Shown in pieces: positions 33,219 to 44,630 of a DNA stretch of 64,000 nucleotides. Under the pieces are notes generated by a model that ran no database searches, was not told the DNA's origin, and saw nothing but the letters and a program-made list of their open reading frames with translations. The position numbers and the translations under genes were made by a program. Within the stretch, counting starts at the first letter, position 1. The number at the start of each line of letters is the position of its first letter. The DNA is from Heterodera schachtii (taxonomy: Eukaryota; Nematoda; Chromadorea; Rhabditida; Heteroderidae): assembly GCA_023374025.1 (NCBI GenBank), contig SIJG01000082.1, positions 459,464 through 523,463 of the forward strand, read 5' to 3'.

Positions 33219-33345
33219 CTTTCAACAAAGGCGATCACTTTTTCCTCTTCGCATTCCATTCCTTTTGCGATGGTTTCTACATGAATGCTTGCTGTTTCTG
33301 CAAGAAGGTGGACAAATTCAGGGCGACGGTGAATTTGTAGTTTTT

Positions 33346-34415
33346 TGAAGATTTGCTACTCTTCAACCAGAATGAGTAACAAGCGCGCCAATTTGATGAC
33401 TTATTATTTCTCCGACGCTTTTTGAAGTGAACAATTGAATAATAAACCCCTAAATGTTGTTAGCACGGTGCTGAGCCATTAAAAAAAAAGCCATCAAAAA
33501 GGGCGTTATAAAAAAAAAACCATCAAATGGAAAATTCATTACGGAAAATTATTCATAACTAGGGCTATCGAATAATAGCAAGAAATTAAAAAATAAAAAT
33601 AATTTCTAACTAAAATTTTTAATTAAAAATAAAATTATTTTGATCAAAATTCTGATCAAAACTTTCTTAGAACGAATAAAATAAATTGATCTTGCTATCA
33701 TAATTATAAGCGATTTATTAATTATGCTCATCAAATGAAAGTGAAATAATTGCTAACTGAAATAATCTTCCACAAATGCAACTGATTTAATATACTCTAA
33801 ATGGTTCACTGAATAGTCTGTCTACATATTCTAGAAATTTATTAACAATTTCAAAAAAGAAAAAAAGGAAATAATTAGTTTTTTTCGGTCACATTTTTTT
33901 TTGAAATTATAATCATTTTTTATCACTTTAAGTCAATCAGAATTTGGTACTGCGCAATGACTCAGCCTGGACAACAGAAAAAAAAATTTTGCAATTATTT
34001 TTATAACTTTTTTAGCATTTCAAATTTGGCATTGTGACTGTAATGGAAGAAAACTCAAATTAGCAATTAGAAGTAAGTTCTAATTTTTTTTAAACGATTA
34101 AACCCGGACAAATTAGGTATCATTCGAAGGCTCCTGGCGAGTTGAAAAGTCAAACCGACGCTATCTAATTGTAAGCACCGGAACTGAGTCCCAGTGAAAA
34201 TAGACATTTCAGTACCAAATATATAATAAATTTTCCTTTTATAGTAAATACAAAAATTGTTTTAGCCTTGAATAATGCGCACAAATTTTATTTCATTTGT
34301 TTAAATGCGAAACAAAATAATAATTAAAAAATATAATTTTGTTTAAATTTTCTAATGTGTCGACATTTAATTCAATATGAATTTTATTTTACGCATATTT
34401 TAAAAAATTATGAAA
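33346..34415. other. Intergenic AT-rich DNA between G6 and G7
   Basis: No gene or defined element seen, apart from the small word shared with the G6 3' flank near 34180. Confidence 0.4.
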
Positions 34416-36165
34416 TCAAAGGCGATTCAATTGGATGGATTGCGCATTTATCTGTTGGCTTGATCGGATGTTTATGTTATTGTTTGGGTTGGCACTTCGC
34501 ACTTGGATTGTGCCAATGGTATGAACAGCTAAAAATATATTAATTATAAATATTGACAATAAAAATACAATAATTAAAATACCATTTTTGTTACCAAAAT
34601 AGCACTTCAATGCTTGAAATTCTTTTTTGAACAAGCTGCGATATTCAGTGCTTAAAAATATTCTTTAATATATTAAATGATGAATATAAATTTTAAATAA
34701 ATTAGAATTTTAAATAAATAAGTGATTTTAAAAATAATTAAAATTAATTAGCTTAGTTATTATGATGACCTATTAAAATAAAGGACGACAGCATTTGATC
34801 CCGCAGCACCGTTTAACAGAATGCCAGAAATAAAACCGACTTGCCATGCACGAATTGGGGGCCTTAGGAAAATTTGGAAAATTTAATTTAAATTAAATTA
34901 AATTATAAAATACCCCAAAATTGAGCCAAATGCAAACAGCAATTGATACATGACCATTGTGATCACATATCCGCCAATGTTAATGGACAAAATGATGACC
35001 AATGACCGTAAAACTCTTGTGTTCGTCTGCTGAGTTACTGTAAAATATTTTGAATTGAATTTTGGCACAAAATAAAATGCCAAAGAAATGAATGCCAAAA
35101 TTTACCGCCATTTTTGCATCGGATAATCACAAAAATGGACATATAACAGCAAGTGCTACCCAATGAAATAATGAATGTGCCGGCGAAGAATTTATAACCA
35201 ACGGGGCCCATAAAAGTTTCAGCCACAACACCGGTGGTTGGACTAAATTTAAAATAAATTTAAAATTAATAATTAATTAAATTTAAATTGCGCCATACTT
35301 TCCCGCATTTTCGAATGCAAATCCGAGCACATAATTCAGTGTAAATGCACCATAAATTACACAAATCAACAGATGACCAAGCAAATATGGTAATTTATAC
35401 TGAGCAAAAATGGAGGAGTGTCTAAAAATTAAATAATTAAACAATTAAAGTTTTAATTAGGCTTAAATAGAAAGATTTAATTAGGGTTAATTAGTGTTTT
35501 GTGGATGTTAATTAAATCAAATATTTTTTTAATTCATTTCCTTACTTAAATGGCAATGCAACAGCAAAAAGTCGGTCAAATGCAGCACAAAACATAGTCC
35601 ATTAAGCTACAACTTGAGGCAAAGAGCATTGGCTGTAAAATTAGGAGGATTTTAAAATTATAAATTTAAATTTTGAAAATTTAAAATTACCGCCATAATT
35701 AAGTCAGCAGTGAGCAAACTGACAAAATTTTTGCCCGAAATGACAACAACCAGGAAAAAAGTGTGCCCAATTTGATGGACTAATTCACAAAGACAAATCA
35801 GTGCCATCAAAAAATTGGCGGAGCCGCGGAGGGAACTAAAAATGGGAAATTTAAATTGAATTTGAATGAAATATAAATGTTTAAAAATGCCATGGCATTT
35901 GCCTGGTTTTGACAGTGACTATTAAAACTGTGCCGTTCAACACAATGCCAACCAAAACAACCAAATAAAGTGCAACGGCCGGCACAATCAAATCGGCGGA
36001 CGGACCGGCGAAACGGTAGGCCAAATACAGCTGAAAACAGTTATTAAAATGAAAATTTAACTGGAACTAATTAATAAATTGGAGTATAATAATTTCTTTA
36101 ATTTTAAATTTAAAATTTTTTCGTTTTGTTACCGGATCAGTTGAGCTGGTGTTAATCGAGGCCAT
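34416..36165 (-). pseudogene. srsx-like receptor G7, frameshifted (class A), inverted in the cluster
   Basis: Minus-strand exons: 36165-36133, 36030-35903, 35835-35691, 35632-35546, 35421-35299, 35242-35106, 35037-34914, 34862-34770, 34650-34583, 34528-34416 (TGA). Exon 4 is 87 instead of 86 bases (TTAATGGACTATG where paralogs read TTAATGGCAATG), which gives an early stop just before the DRL motif. Every other exon has normal length and splice sites, and intron 2 has a GC donor. The tail (GTIQVRSANPNNNINIRSSQ) is the class A reference. With one base removed the gene would be complete, so it was disabled recently or carries an assembly error. Confidence 0.8.
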
Positions 36166-36829
36166 CTAAATTTTTTTCTAAAATATTTTAAATTATTTTT
36201 ATTTTTTTGAGAGGCAAATAAATGGAAATTGGCATTAATTACTTAATTTATTTATAAAATTTTTAGTTTTGATCTTCACAATTCACTGTCTTAATTTTGG
36301 TTTATATATGTCATCTGTTCATGTCATATTCATTTTAAAATAGCATGGGAAAAACAAAAAAATTGAATTTGCTGAGAAAATTTAAATGATTTTTCAATTA
36401 TAAACACATAAATTGAACCTGATGTTTCCACATAACAATATTGTACCTTTTTAATCAAAAATTCCAAATTAAATTTCGGCAATTTGTATTTTAATTACGA
36501 GGGTTGGTAGTTATATGGAATGAAAACCGTAAAATATGGCCATATAAAATTTGGAAAAAAAAATACAAAATAGTTTTTTTATTGATTTGTTTTTTGCAAA
36601 TTTTCGAAAAATTGTTTATTTTCAAAAATTCAGGACCACACTAAGTTCAGAGGTGTTTTATAGTTCGTTTAACTGATAGTGCTGAACAACAAACAGATTT
36701 TCAATTTATTAATTTTTTATAGACTTATTCTTAGTTCATTGCATATTTAATTATTTTAATTAAGTAGTTAAATTTTGGAATGGTATTGATGTTAATTAGG
36801 TACATGAAAACTTTATTAAATTTTTATTG
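36166..36829. other. Divergent intergenic region between G7 and G8
   Basis: AT-rich. The starts of G7 (minus) and G8 (plus) face away from each other across about 830 bases. No element was defined in this part; the G8 promoter block follows. Confidence 0.4.
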
Positions 36830-36991
36830 GAGACAATTTAAATGAATTTGATGAGAAAATTAATTCGCTCATTAAACGTGGGATTTTTAAACATTCGAAT
36901 CAGCAAATTTAGAAAAATGCTATAAAAGAAATATTTAGCTTCAGTTTAAACACACTAAAATTTAATAAATTGCCACCAATTTGACCATAAA
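36830..36991 (+). promoter_or_regulatory. Conserved promoter block upstream of G8
   Basis: GAGACAATTTAAATGAATTTG, CTCATTAAACGTGGGATTTTT, CAGCAAATTTAG, TATA-like CTATAAAAG at 36920-36928 and CTTCAGTTTAAACACACTAA. It matches G5 almost base for base from 36837 onward. Confidence 0.6.
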
Positions 36992-38788
36992 ATGTCCTCA
37001 ATTAACATCAGCTCAAACAATGCGGTAAAACAAATGAAAAAAAATAATTAAAGTATAATTAACTAAACAAAAAACACATAATTTCTTAAAATTTCATCAT
37101 AAATTATTTTTTTAACAATGTGAAGATTAATGAATATGTATTTGAGAAACTATTAATTTAATTAAGCTTTATTTGACCTATCGTTTCGCCGGTCCATCCG
37201 CCGATTTAATTGTGCCGGCCGTTGCGCTGAATTTGGTTGCATTTGTTGGCATTGTGTTGAACGGCACAGTTTTATTCGTCACAGTCAAATTCAGGCAAAT
37301 GCCATGGCATTTTTAACTTTAATTATAATTTTATTTAAATTCATATTCAGTTTAATTTTCCCATTTTTCAGTTCCCTCCGCGGCTCCGCCAATTTTCTGA
37401 TGGCACTGATTTGTCTTTGTGAATTGGTCCACCAAATTGGGCACACTTTTTTCCTGGTTGTTGTCATTTCGGGCACAAATTTTGTCAGTTTGCTCACTGC
37501 TGACTTAATTATGGCGGTAAATTCTAATTTTCAAGAATTAAATTTACAATTTTAAATATTTAAATTTTTATAGCCAATGCTCTTTGCCTCAAATTGTGGT
37601 TTAATGGCAATGTTTTGTGCTGCCTTTGACCGACTTTTTGCTGTTGTAACGCCATTTAAGTATAGGAATAATTTAAACAAATTTTTTCAATTTTGTTTTA
37701 AATTATTTAATTTAATTTATTTTATATTAATTTAGACATTCCTCCATTTTGCACTAAATACAAATTACCGTATTTGCTTGGCCTTCTGTTAATTTGTGTA
37801 ATTTACGGTGCATTTACATTGAATTATGTGCTCGCAAATGCATTCGAAAATGCGGGAACGTATGGCGCAATTAAATCTATAATTAATTAATTATTAATTT
37901 TAAATTTAGTCCAACCACCGGTGTTGTGGCCGAAACTTTTCTGGGCCCCGTTGGGCATAAATTCTTCGCCGGTACATTATTATTTCATTTTGTAGCACCT
38001 TGCTGTTATGTGGCAATTTTTGTGATCATCCGATGCAAAAAAGGCGGTAAATTCTTCGTCATTTTGCCAAAATTAAAAAAAAACAAAACATTTTTTACAG
38101 TAACCCAACAGACGAACACACGTGTTTTACGGTCATTGATCATCATTTTGCTGATTAACATTGGTGGTTATTTGTTCACTTTAGCCATGTATCAGTTACT
38201 GTACGCATTTGGCTCACTTTTCAGGTAAATATTATAAATATAATAATAATAATAATTAATTAATTTTGAATTTAAAATTTAAATCAAAATTTTCAATTTT
38301 TAAGTTCCCCAATTCGTGCATGGCAAATCGGCTTTGTTGCTGGCATTTTGTTGAATGCTTCTGCCGGATCAAATGCAATTGTCCTTTATTTTAACAGGTT
38401 ATTATTATCGAACTAATTAATAAAATTAATTATTATTCGTCATTAGCGGACTAATTAATTATCATTTAATTTAAAATGAATTTTTATTTTTAATTTAAAA
38501 TTAATTTTTTAAGCACTGAATATCGCCAAGTGTTCAAAAAAGAATTCGGTTCATTGTTTGGTCGTTTCAGAAAAAATAATGGTAAAGTTTTCTTAAATGT
38601 ATTTTTAATTTAAAATTTATTTTTTATTAATTAAATAGCATTTTTATATTATTTATATTTTAGTTGTTCAAACAATTGGTACGGTCCAAATGCGAAATGT
38701 CAACCCAAGCAACAACAACAACATAAATGTTATCCGTTCAAACCAAATGACAATTATAAGGAATTTTAACACCCAAATTCGTCATTAA
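36992..38788 (+). pseudogene. srsx-like receptor G8, frameshifted (class C)
   Basis: Exons 36992-37024, 37167-37294, 37372-37516, 37574-37659, 37736-37859, 37910-38046, 38101-38224, 38305-38397, 38514-38581, 38664-38788 (TAA). Exon 5 is 124 bases: an extra T in CTCCATTTTGCACTAAATAC shifts the frame and meets a TAA within three codons. Exon 6 has a one-base loss followed 25 bases later by a one-base gain, so helix 5 reads GTLLFHFVAPCCYV instead of the usual GTFIISFCSTCCYV. Intron 2 uses a GC donor. The 3' exons and Asn-rich tail are normal. Confidence 0.8.
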
Positions 38789-40064
38789 TTTATAAATATT
38801 TTTCATTTTAATCAAGAAATAAATAAATAAAAAAGATTTTTTTATGATTCATTTGCATTCATTGACCGATTAGCAAAAAATTAAAATTAATAAAAATATT
38901 TGGTTTTTCACAATTAAATAAATTGAAAATTAATATATTTGACTTGAAAAATTGGAAAATTTATAAAATATTAAAAGTTGATCTACATTCTGTATTTATG
39001 ATTATTTATGGGTTGGTAAACCTTTTCATTTTGCACTAATTGTAAGAAATCCTATACATTTACCCAGATCCTGAAAAATAAAAAGGATTCTCCGATTGCT
39101 TCTCCTTGGCCTTTGCTCTTCTACTGATCAGCACCAATTTAATCCACAACAATTTATAACTTTAATTCAAATAAAATCTCTACGCAATTAAATTAGTCCG
39201 AGGCCAAACAAAATAAGGTGTTTTTTTTATGGCCAAATTTTGAAAATTTTAAAAATCAACAGATGGTGCGAAATTGCATTTCATATAAAAGTTTTTGAAA
39301 ATTTTTATTTAAATGACTTTTCGAACATTTTTATTTAAATTACTTTCAAAGTTTTATTTTTAATTTGATTTTGTTAACCTAACCATTTTTGACTCTTTTC
39401 ATTTAGTGGAATATTTTCTTCAATTGTTCATTTTCAGAAATTGCCTTGATTTTAAAAAATCATAAAAAATTCATGAACTCATATAAAATAATATTAATAA
39501 AATAGCGCAAAGTTTTCTCATTCGAATAATATATCTTAATGAGCAATGATTATTTGAGCGATTTTTAAAAACTACCCATAAACAACTTAAGTACCCGCTG
39601 TGACAGAATTTATTTTCCATCCCAATAATTAGTTTTAGTAATTTTTTTTTTCAAAAATTCGGGATAACATCTTTATAGAATGATATACGAAATGTGCATG
39701 GAATTTTAATTTTTTTTTATAGATATTTTTCTACGTCAGAATTAATTCACTTTCCAAATTACCCAATAAAAATTGATTAACAAATTTGACAATCGCAACT
39801 CAATTTAAAAGACATATATCAAAACCACATTTAATCAAATAAGCAAACTAATTTAGCCAAAAAATAAATCGATGGCACCTTACAAATTAGTGAACAGCAA
39901 TTAAATTTTAAATTTGACAAATATAGGAGGAGTGAGTTAAATGAATTGTTGGAATTGAATTTGGAACTTTCTTTCGGTAGCGTTTAAAAGCGAAAAAAAA
40001 AAATTCAATCAGTCCATGTGAATTCATTTTAAAAATTAATTGGCCATAAACAATTGGCCAAAAA
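38789..40064. other. Intergenic AT-rich DNA between G8 and G9
   Basis: No gene. A short piece near 39405-39445 (CTTCAATTGTTCATTTTCAG) matches the dispersed repeat at 26710 and 28155. G9 lacks a full copy of the promoter block seen upstream of G5, G6, G8 and G10. Confidence 0.4.
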
Positions 40065-41779
40065 ATGGCCTCAATTAACACCAGTTCAAATGATCCGGTA
40101 TTAATATTTATACAATTATTTTAATTTTATGAGTTATCTTTTGTTTTAATTGTTTCCCCCAGCTTTATTTGGCCTACCGTTTCGCCGGTCCATCCGCCGA
40201 TTTGATTGTGCCGGCCGTTGCGATATATTTTGTTGCTTTGGTTGGCATTGTGTTGAACGGCACAGTTTTGGTGGTCACTGCCAAATCCAAGTAAATGCCA
40301 TGGCATTTATCATTTTAATTAATTATATTCCCTTTTTTAAATTTTGAATTTTCCATTTTTCAGTTCCCTCCGCGGCTCCGCCAATTTTCTGATGGCACTG
40401 ATTTGTCTTTGTGAATTGTTCCACCAAATTGGGCACACTTTTTTCATGGTTGTTGTCATTTCGGGCACAAATTTTGTCAGTTTGCTCACCGCTGACTTCA
40501 TTATGACGGTAAATTTTGAATTTTTTATTTTACTTACATTTTTTCATTTTTAGCCAATGATTTTTGCTTTGAATTGTGGCTTAATGGCAATGTTTTGTGC
40601 TGCTTTTGATCGCCTTTTTGCTGTCATTTCGCCACATAAGTATGGAAATTAATTCTACACATACTAATTAACCCTAAATAATTTGATAAATTATCCATCA
40701 TTTATTTTATTATTATTTTTTCAATTGTTCGTTTTTTAGGCATTTGGTCATTTTCACTAAATACAAATTATTATATTTGCTTGGCCATCTGTTAATTTGC
40801 GTAATTTACGGCGCATTAATTCAATATTTTGTGCTCGATTATGCATTCGAAAATGCGGGAAAGTATGGCGCAATTTAATTAAACCAAAATTAATTAGTAT
40901 TTAAAATGTTTTTCAGTCCAACAACCGGAATGGTGGCCGAATCATTGCTGGGCCCCGTTTGGGATAAATTCTTCGCCGGCACATTAATTATTTCATTGGG
41001 CAGCACCTGCTGTTATATGTCCATTTTTGTGATTATCCGATGCAAAAATGGCGGTAAATTTTGGCATTCATTTCTTTGGCATTTTATTTTGTGCCAAAAT
41101 TCAAAATACTTTTACAGTAACCCAACAGACGAACATACGAATTTTACGGTCTTTGGTCATCATTTTATCCATTAATGTTGGCGGGTATCTGATCAATTTG
41201 GCCATGTATCAATTTATCAACGCATTTGGCTCACTTTTTGGGTAATATAATAATATTTTTTTTCAATTTTCAATTTAAAATAACTTTTCATTTTTAAGTT
41301 CCCCAATTCGTGCATGGCAAACCGGCTTTGTTGCTGGCATTTTGTTAAATGTTTCTGCCGGATCAAATGCGATTGTCCTTTATTTTAACAGGTGTTAATT
41401 TTATCAACAAAAATATATTTTAAACTTTTTTCATTATTTATTATTTAAATCAATTTAACACATTTCTTTTTAATTATAAATTAATATTTTAGCACTGAAT
41501 ATCGCCAAGTGTTCAAAAAAGAATTCGTTGCAATTTTTGGTCGTTTCAGAAAAAATAATGGTAACCTTTTTAAAATTATAATTTATCTTTTTCCATTTTA
41601 TTTTAATTTAATTAAATGCCATTTTACCGTAATCTGTTTTAGTTGTCCAAACAATTGGTACTGTCCAAATGCGAAATGTCAACCCAAACAACAACAACAA
41701 CATAAATGTTATCCGTTCAAGCCAAATGACGATAATAAGAAATATTAATACACAAATTCGTCAACATCTCGCCTTCTGA
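40065..41779 (+). CDS. srsx-like chemoreceptor G9 (class C), intact with altered C-terminus
   Basis: Exons 40065-40097, 40163-40290, 40364-40508, 40554-40639, 40740-40862, 40917-41053, 41118-41241, 41299-41391, 41493-41560, 41643-41779 (TGA); 357 residues. All introns have GT donors. Helix 3 ends FDRLFAVISPHK, and exon 5 starts with G so the junction codon encodes Lys. The final exon reads normally through the Asn-rich stretch (NPNNNNNINVIRSSQ) to IRQ. There the usual CAT TAA is replaced by sequence that adds HLAF before a new stop. The added bases belong to a GACATTTCGCC-type repeat filling 41760-41890, so the stop codon was replaced by repeat DNA. Confidence 0.87.
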
Positions 41780-42097
41780 CATTTCGCCAACAGATAAAGT
41801 TTAAAGTTAAAACCGGATGTTTCGCGCACTAAGCCAAAATCGGACCTTTCGCCTACTCAGCAAAAACAGACATTTCGCCTACTAAAATCAATTCGGACGT
41901 TAAGCCTATTATCCTAAACGAATTTCAACTGTTTTGTTTCAATTTATTTTATTGCTCCAACGTGTTTTTGTTTTGGCTTTGAAACGTGAAATTTTGATTC
42001 AAATCGACGAAATTTTAGAGTTTTTTGCTCCATTTAATTCAGGAATGCTTTTTGTGTTCGTTTTCAGACTTTATAACTCGGTTTTGGTCAACTTTCG
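41780..42097. repeat. GACATTTCGCC-type repeats, then spacer
   Basis: 41760-41890 has four diverged words of the type GACATTTCGCCTACT about 40 bases apart; similar words occur at 26400-26480. 41890-42097 is spacer with no gene. Confidence 0.45.
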
Positions 42098-42182
42098 GGG
42101 GTCCACTGCGTTTTGGCGCCAAAAAATTATAAAAATTCAAATATTCGGTTAAAACCAACAAACAAAAAAGAAAATAAAACTT

Positions 42183-43378
42183 TTTTTGGTAATATTATAG
42201 ATGGTGTGCCCCCTTTTTGGAAGAAATTTTTTTTTTTTGCTTCTAAAGAGTAATGACAACATTTTTGTGGGAGTTTTCTGAGTCGATGACCCCGAATCCA
42301 ACATTCATTTTGACTAATTTCGAAGCCCTGACCTGAATTCGAACAAAAAAGTTTTAGTGGACAAGTAATTGTTCAATTAAGATCTCAAAAAACAAAATGT
42401 TCTTTTCGAATTAATCGACATGAAGCGAACCAACGCAACAAACATCACACCGCCTCGCGCCAAACGTTCAATGGCACCTGCACTAGACCTGGAACCAAAC
42501 ACCGTTGCAGTCGCAGAGCAAGAACGACTCCGCACTTTGGTTTTCCTTGGCCTCCCGCAAAGCAATGCTGCACTTCCATCGGAACGTGTACGGGAGGACA
42601 GGAAAGTGGCCACAAAAATTCTGGACCATCTCGAAGTTGAGGCTGAGCCAACCACCGTCTTTCGTCTCGTCCAGTACGACCCTCAGCGAACAACCACGCC
42701 CGCTCAAGGTGGTCATGCCAACACCCACACACCAACCAACACATGGCACTCGGAGGATGGAAGCGCGGGCGTTCTCGCCTTCGTTCTCAACAGAACCTGG
42801 CCCGCCTGTTCGTCCGCCCAGCGCTGACCAAAGAACAACTCAAGAAGGAATACGAAGAGCGCCTCCGAAAACGTCAACAGACTCCAGCAGCTCCATTGGT
42901 AACGACAAATGACCAGACTCCCGTTGCTGAAAAAGGACAAAACCAGAAGAAGGTCAATGAAGACATTCCCGAACCGCCTGATGTTTTTGACAAAACAATC
43001 CTTGTCTGTCATGAAGCATTCATTAAGTTCTTTGCCACCCACCGACAAAATTGTTCACCAAATGCAATCGCTCGAAAAACAATTCCCACATCTTTTCAAC
43101 AAATAGTTCTACCAGACCTTCAACAATTTCTTCAAATAAATTAATAAACTACCCACTTCAAACTTTCATATCAAGTTTTCCTCAAAAAAAAATTTTTCTC
43201 CTACAAAAAACCAAATTTTCCTTTGCTGGAGATCTGACTTTTCTACTTTTCTTCTTTTCCAATCAAAATTTCAATTGTCTTTATAACTACTTCACATTTG
43301 ACCTCATTTCCACCAAAAGTGTAAGTGGCACATGCCCTTCTTTTGGTTATTTTTGTTTTTGAATAAATAAATAAATAT
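42183..43378 (+). mobile_element. LINE-like insertion with ORF1 fragment
   Basis: The stretch between the two MULE parts ends in GAATAAATAAATAAATATT, a short AT tail as left by target-primed LINE insertion. A frame at 42420-42827 contains LRTLVFLGLPQSNAALPSER and VATKILDHLEVEA; a second frame at 42743-43144 contains LARLFVRPALTKEQLKKEYE. Together they follow the pattern of LINE ORF1-type nucleic-acid-binding proteins, with a frameshift near 42700. No reverse transcriptase is present. The left boundary is approximate. Confidence 0.5.
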
Positions 43379-43581
43379 TGGTGACAAAAAGGGCTGCGAA
43401 TGACGTAATTTCAGTGACAGCACTTGACACGGAATTTGGAAATTTGGTGGCTTCTCGACCTCTCATTGATTGGTCAGAAAATAAAATTTATTTTCTATTT
43501 TTGAATAATTTTTTAGGCTTTTGGACAATGTCACATTGTCGCAACCGTTGTTCCGTCCGGACCAGTGGAACTTCTACCAAC

Positions 43582-43710
43582 CAGGGTTGTTCCGGGACGA
43601 GAAAAATATCGGGTCGGGATTCGGGTCGGGTCGGCCCAAAATCATCGGGTCGGGATTCGGGTTTCGGGACGAGAAAAATGTCGGGATTCGGGTGACCCGG
43701 AACAACCCTG
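43582..43710. mobile_element. hAT-type MITE inserted in the MULE transposase region
   Basis: 129 bp with ends CAGGGTTGTTCCGG and CCGGAACAACCCTG, flanked by the 8-bp duplication CTACCAAC (43574-43581 and 43711-43718). The related MULE copy on the minus strand at 54045-54075 has a single CTACCAAC, the empty site. The interior is built of GGGTCGGGATTCGGG words. Confidence 0.92.
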
Positions 43711-44000
43711 CTACCAACGGACATTGGATGGAGATGCGAGGGCGAACAACAACGCAGAAGCTGAGCACCACTGTTTGCAGGGCGCGTTCAATTGTTGTCA
43801 TCAATCATTGTGGCATTTCATTGATGTTCTTCGACGTGAACAGAAGATTCCGTTGAATGTATTGAATGATCATGATTATCTACCACCCATTCCCCAGCCC
43901 AATTAATTTCACACTATTTTGGAATTTCTTCGAGGAATTTCCAACAATTATCAAATGAACCCTTGAAAATTTTTGCTTTTTGTTCTCTTTATTTATTGCT

Positions 44001-44449
44001 TTTTTAACAACACCAACCATGCGTAATTTAATTGATAATGAACAAAGCTATGGTTCAAAAAGTCTTCCGACGACGTTTCGGCTGATGACGTTTTGGGGTG
44101 CACCGCCTCCCCCCCGCCCCGGGCGCGACGACCTTTTTTTTTTTTTTGCTTTTCACATCACTTTTTTGCGGCGGTTTTTCCAAAAAACTTTTGGGGAACA
44201 GGGGGTCCGGTGGTGCCGATAGGTGCCGCCGCGGAAAATTTTTTACCCAAAAAATGATAACTTTTGCGATTTTGAGCCATTTTTAGCAGATTTCCGTCAA
44301 AAAATTGTGGATTTTCTGTGAAGTTTAGCGAAATTTTCTGGGAAATTTAGGTGAGGCTAGGTCTGGGGGGGTTAATGAAAAATTGGATGCCAATTTTGGA
44401 ATGGTCTTGATGTTAGCTAAATGGGAATTTTTTCAATTTTATTGGAGAC
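44001..44449. repeat. Intergenic with dispersed GC hairpin
   Basis: A GC-rich patch at 44095-44130, then TTTTTTTTTTTTGC, then the hairpin GTCCGGTGGTGCCGATAGGT at 44205-44224 followed by AAAATTTTTT. The same order of features is seen around 11385-11500. No gene. Confidence 0.5.
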
Positions 44450-44630
44450 AATTAAAGAAATGAAAATTTGAATTTGATGAGAAAAATATGTCGCCCATTA
44501 AACGTGGGATTTTTTATACGACAAATTCGAATTGGCAAATTTAAGTACAGAAAAATAATGCTATAAGAAAAAATATTAACTTCAGTTTAAACACAATAAA
44601 ATTTAACAAATTGCCAGCAATTTGAACTAA
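44450..44630 (+). promoter_or_regulatory. Conserved promoter block upstream of G10
   Basis: GAGACAATTAAAGAAATGAA, CCATTAAACGTGGGATTTTT, TTGGCAAATTTAAG and CTTCAGTTTAAACACAATAA as in G5 and G8. The TATA motif is changed to CTATAAGAAA (44571). G10 itself is a pseudogene, so relaxed constraint would fit. Confidence 0.5.

Larger units (their letters stand above)
31885..33345 (-). mobile_element. Gypsy-type retrotransposon remnant (pol 3' half), interrupted twice
   Basis: Minus-strand pieces in the order expected of Ty3/Gypsy pol. The linker after RNase H comes first (FVDLTAASKKDQSIKTATQF and LLSRRKDDLSI), then the integrase zinc-binding region (EQLHQG, then IKRMKQLARKHVYLPKLY), then the integrase C-terminal part (RKLKGEDVPGK, TTPSDSLPN). 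The catalytic integrase core is mostly deleted and frames shift between pieces. A foldback element (32275-32630) sits between the linker and the zinc-binding part. A hAT MITE (32853-33218) splits the linker. It is an old, non-functional copy. Confidence 0.7.
42098..44000 (+). mobile_element. FLYWCH/MULE-type transposon remnant, plus-strand copy
   Basis: The left end TCCACTGCGTTTTGGCGCCAA and the next 70 bases match, in reverse, the right end of the copy at 53443-54965. The transposase C-terminal coding region resumes at about 43379. Its conserved words are CSVRTSGTSTNQ in one frame and RTLDGDARANNNAEAEH in another, then LWHFIDVLRREQK, the pattern of MULE transposase-derived proteins. The FLYWCH part is missing, replaced by the LINE-like insertion at 42183-43378, and a hAT MITE interrupts the coding region at 43582. 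The right end is lost beyond about 44000. Confidence 0.65.

Noticed and set aside
42377..43048. Several minus-strand open frames of about 90-110 codons
   Set aside because: The plus strand shows the LINE ORF1-like pattern (LARLFVRPALTKEQLKKEYE); the minus frames are shadows in a GC-richer segment.
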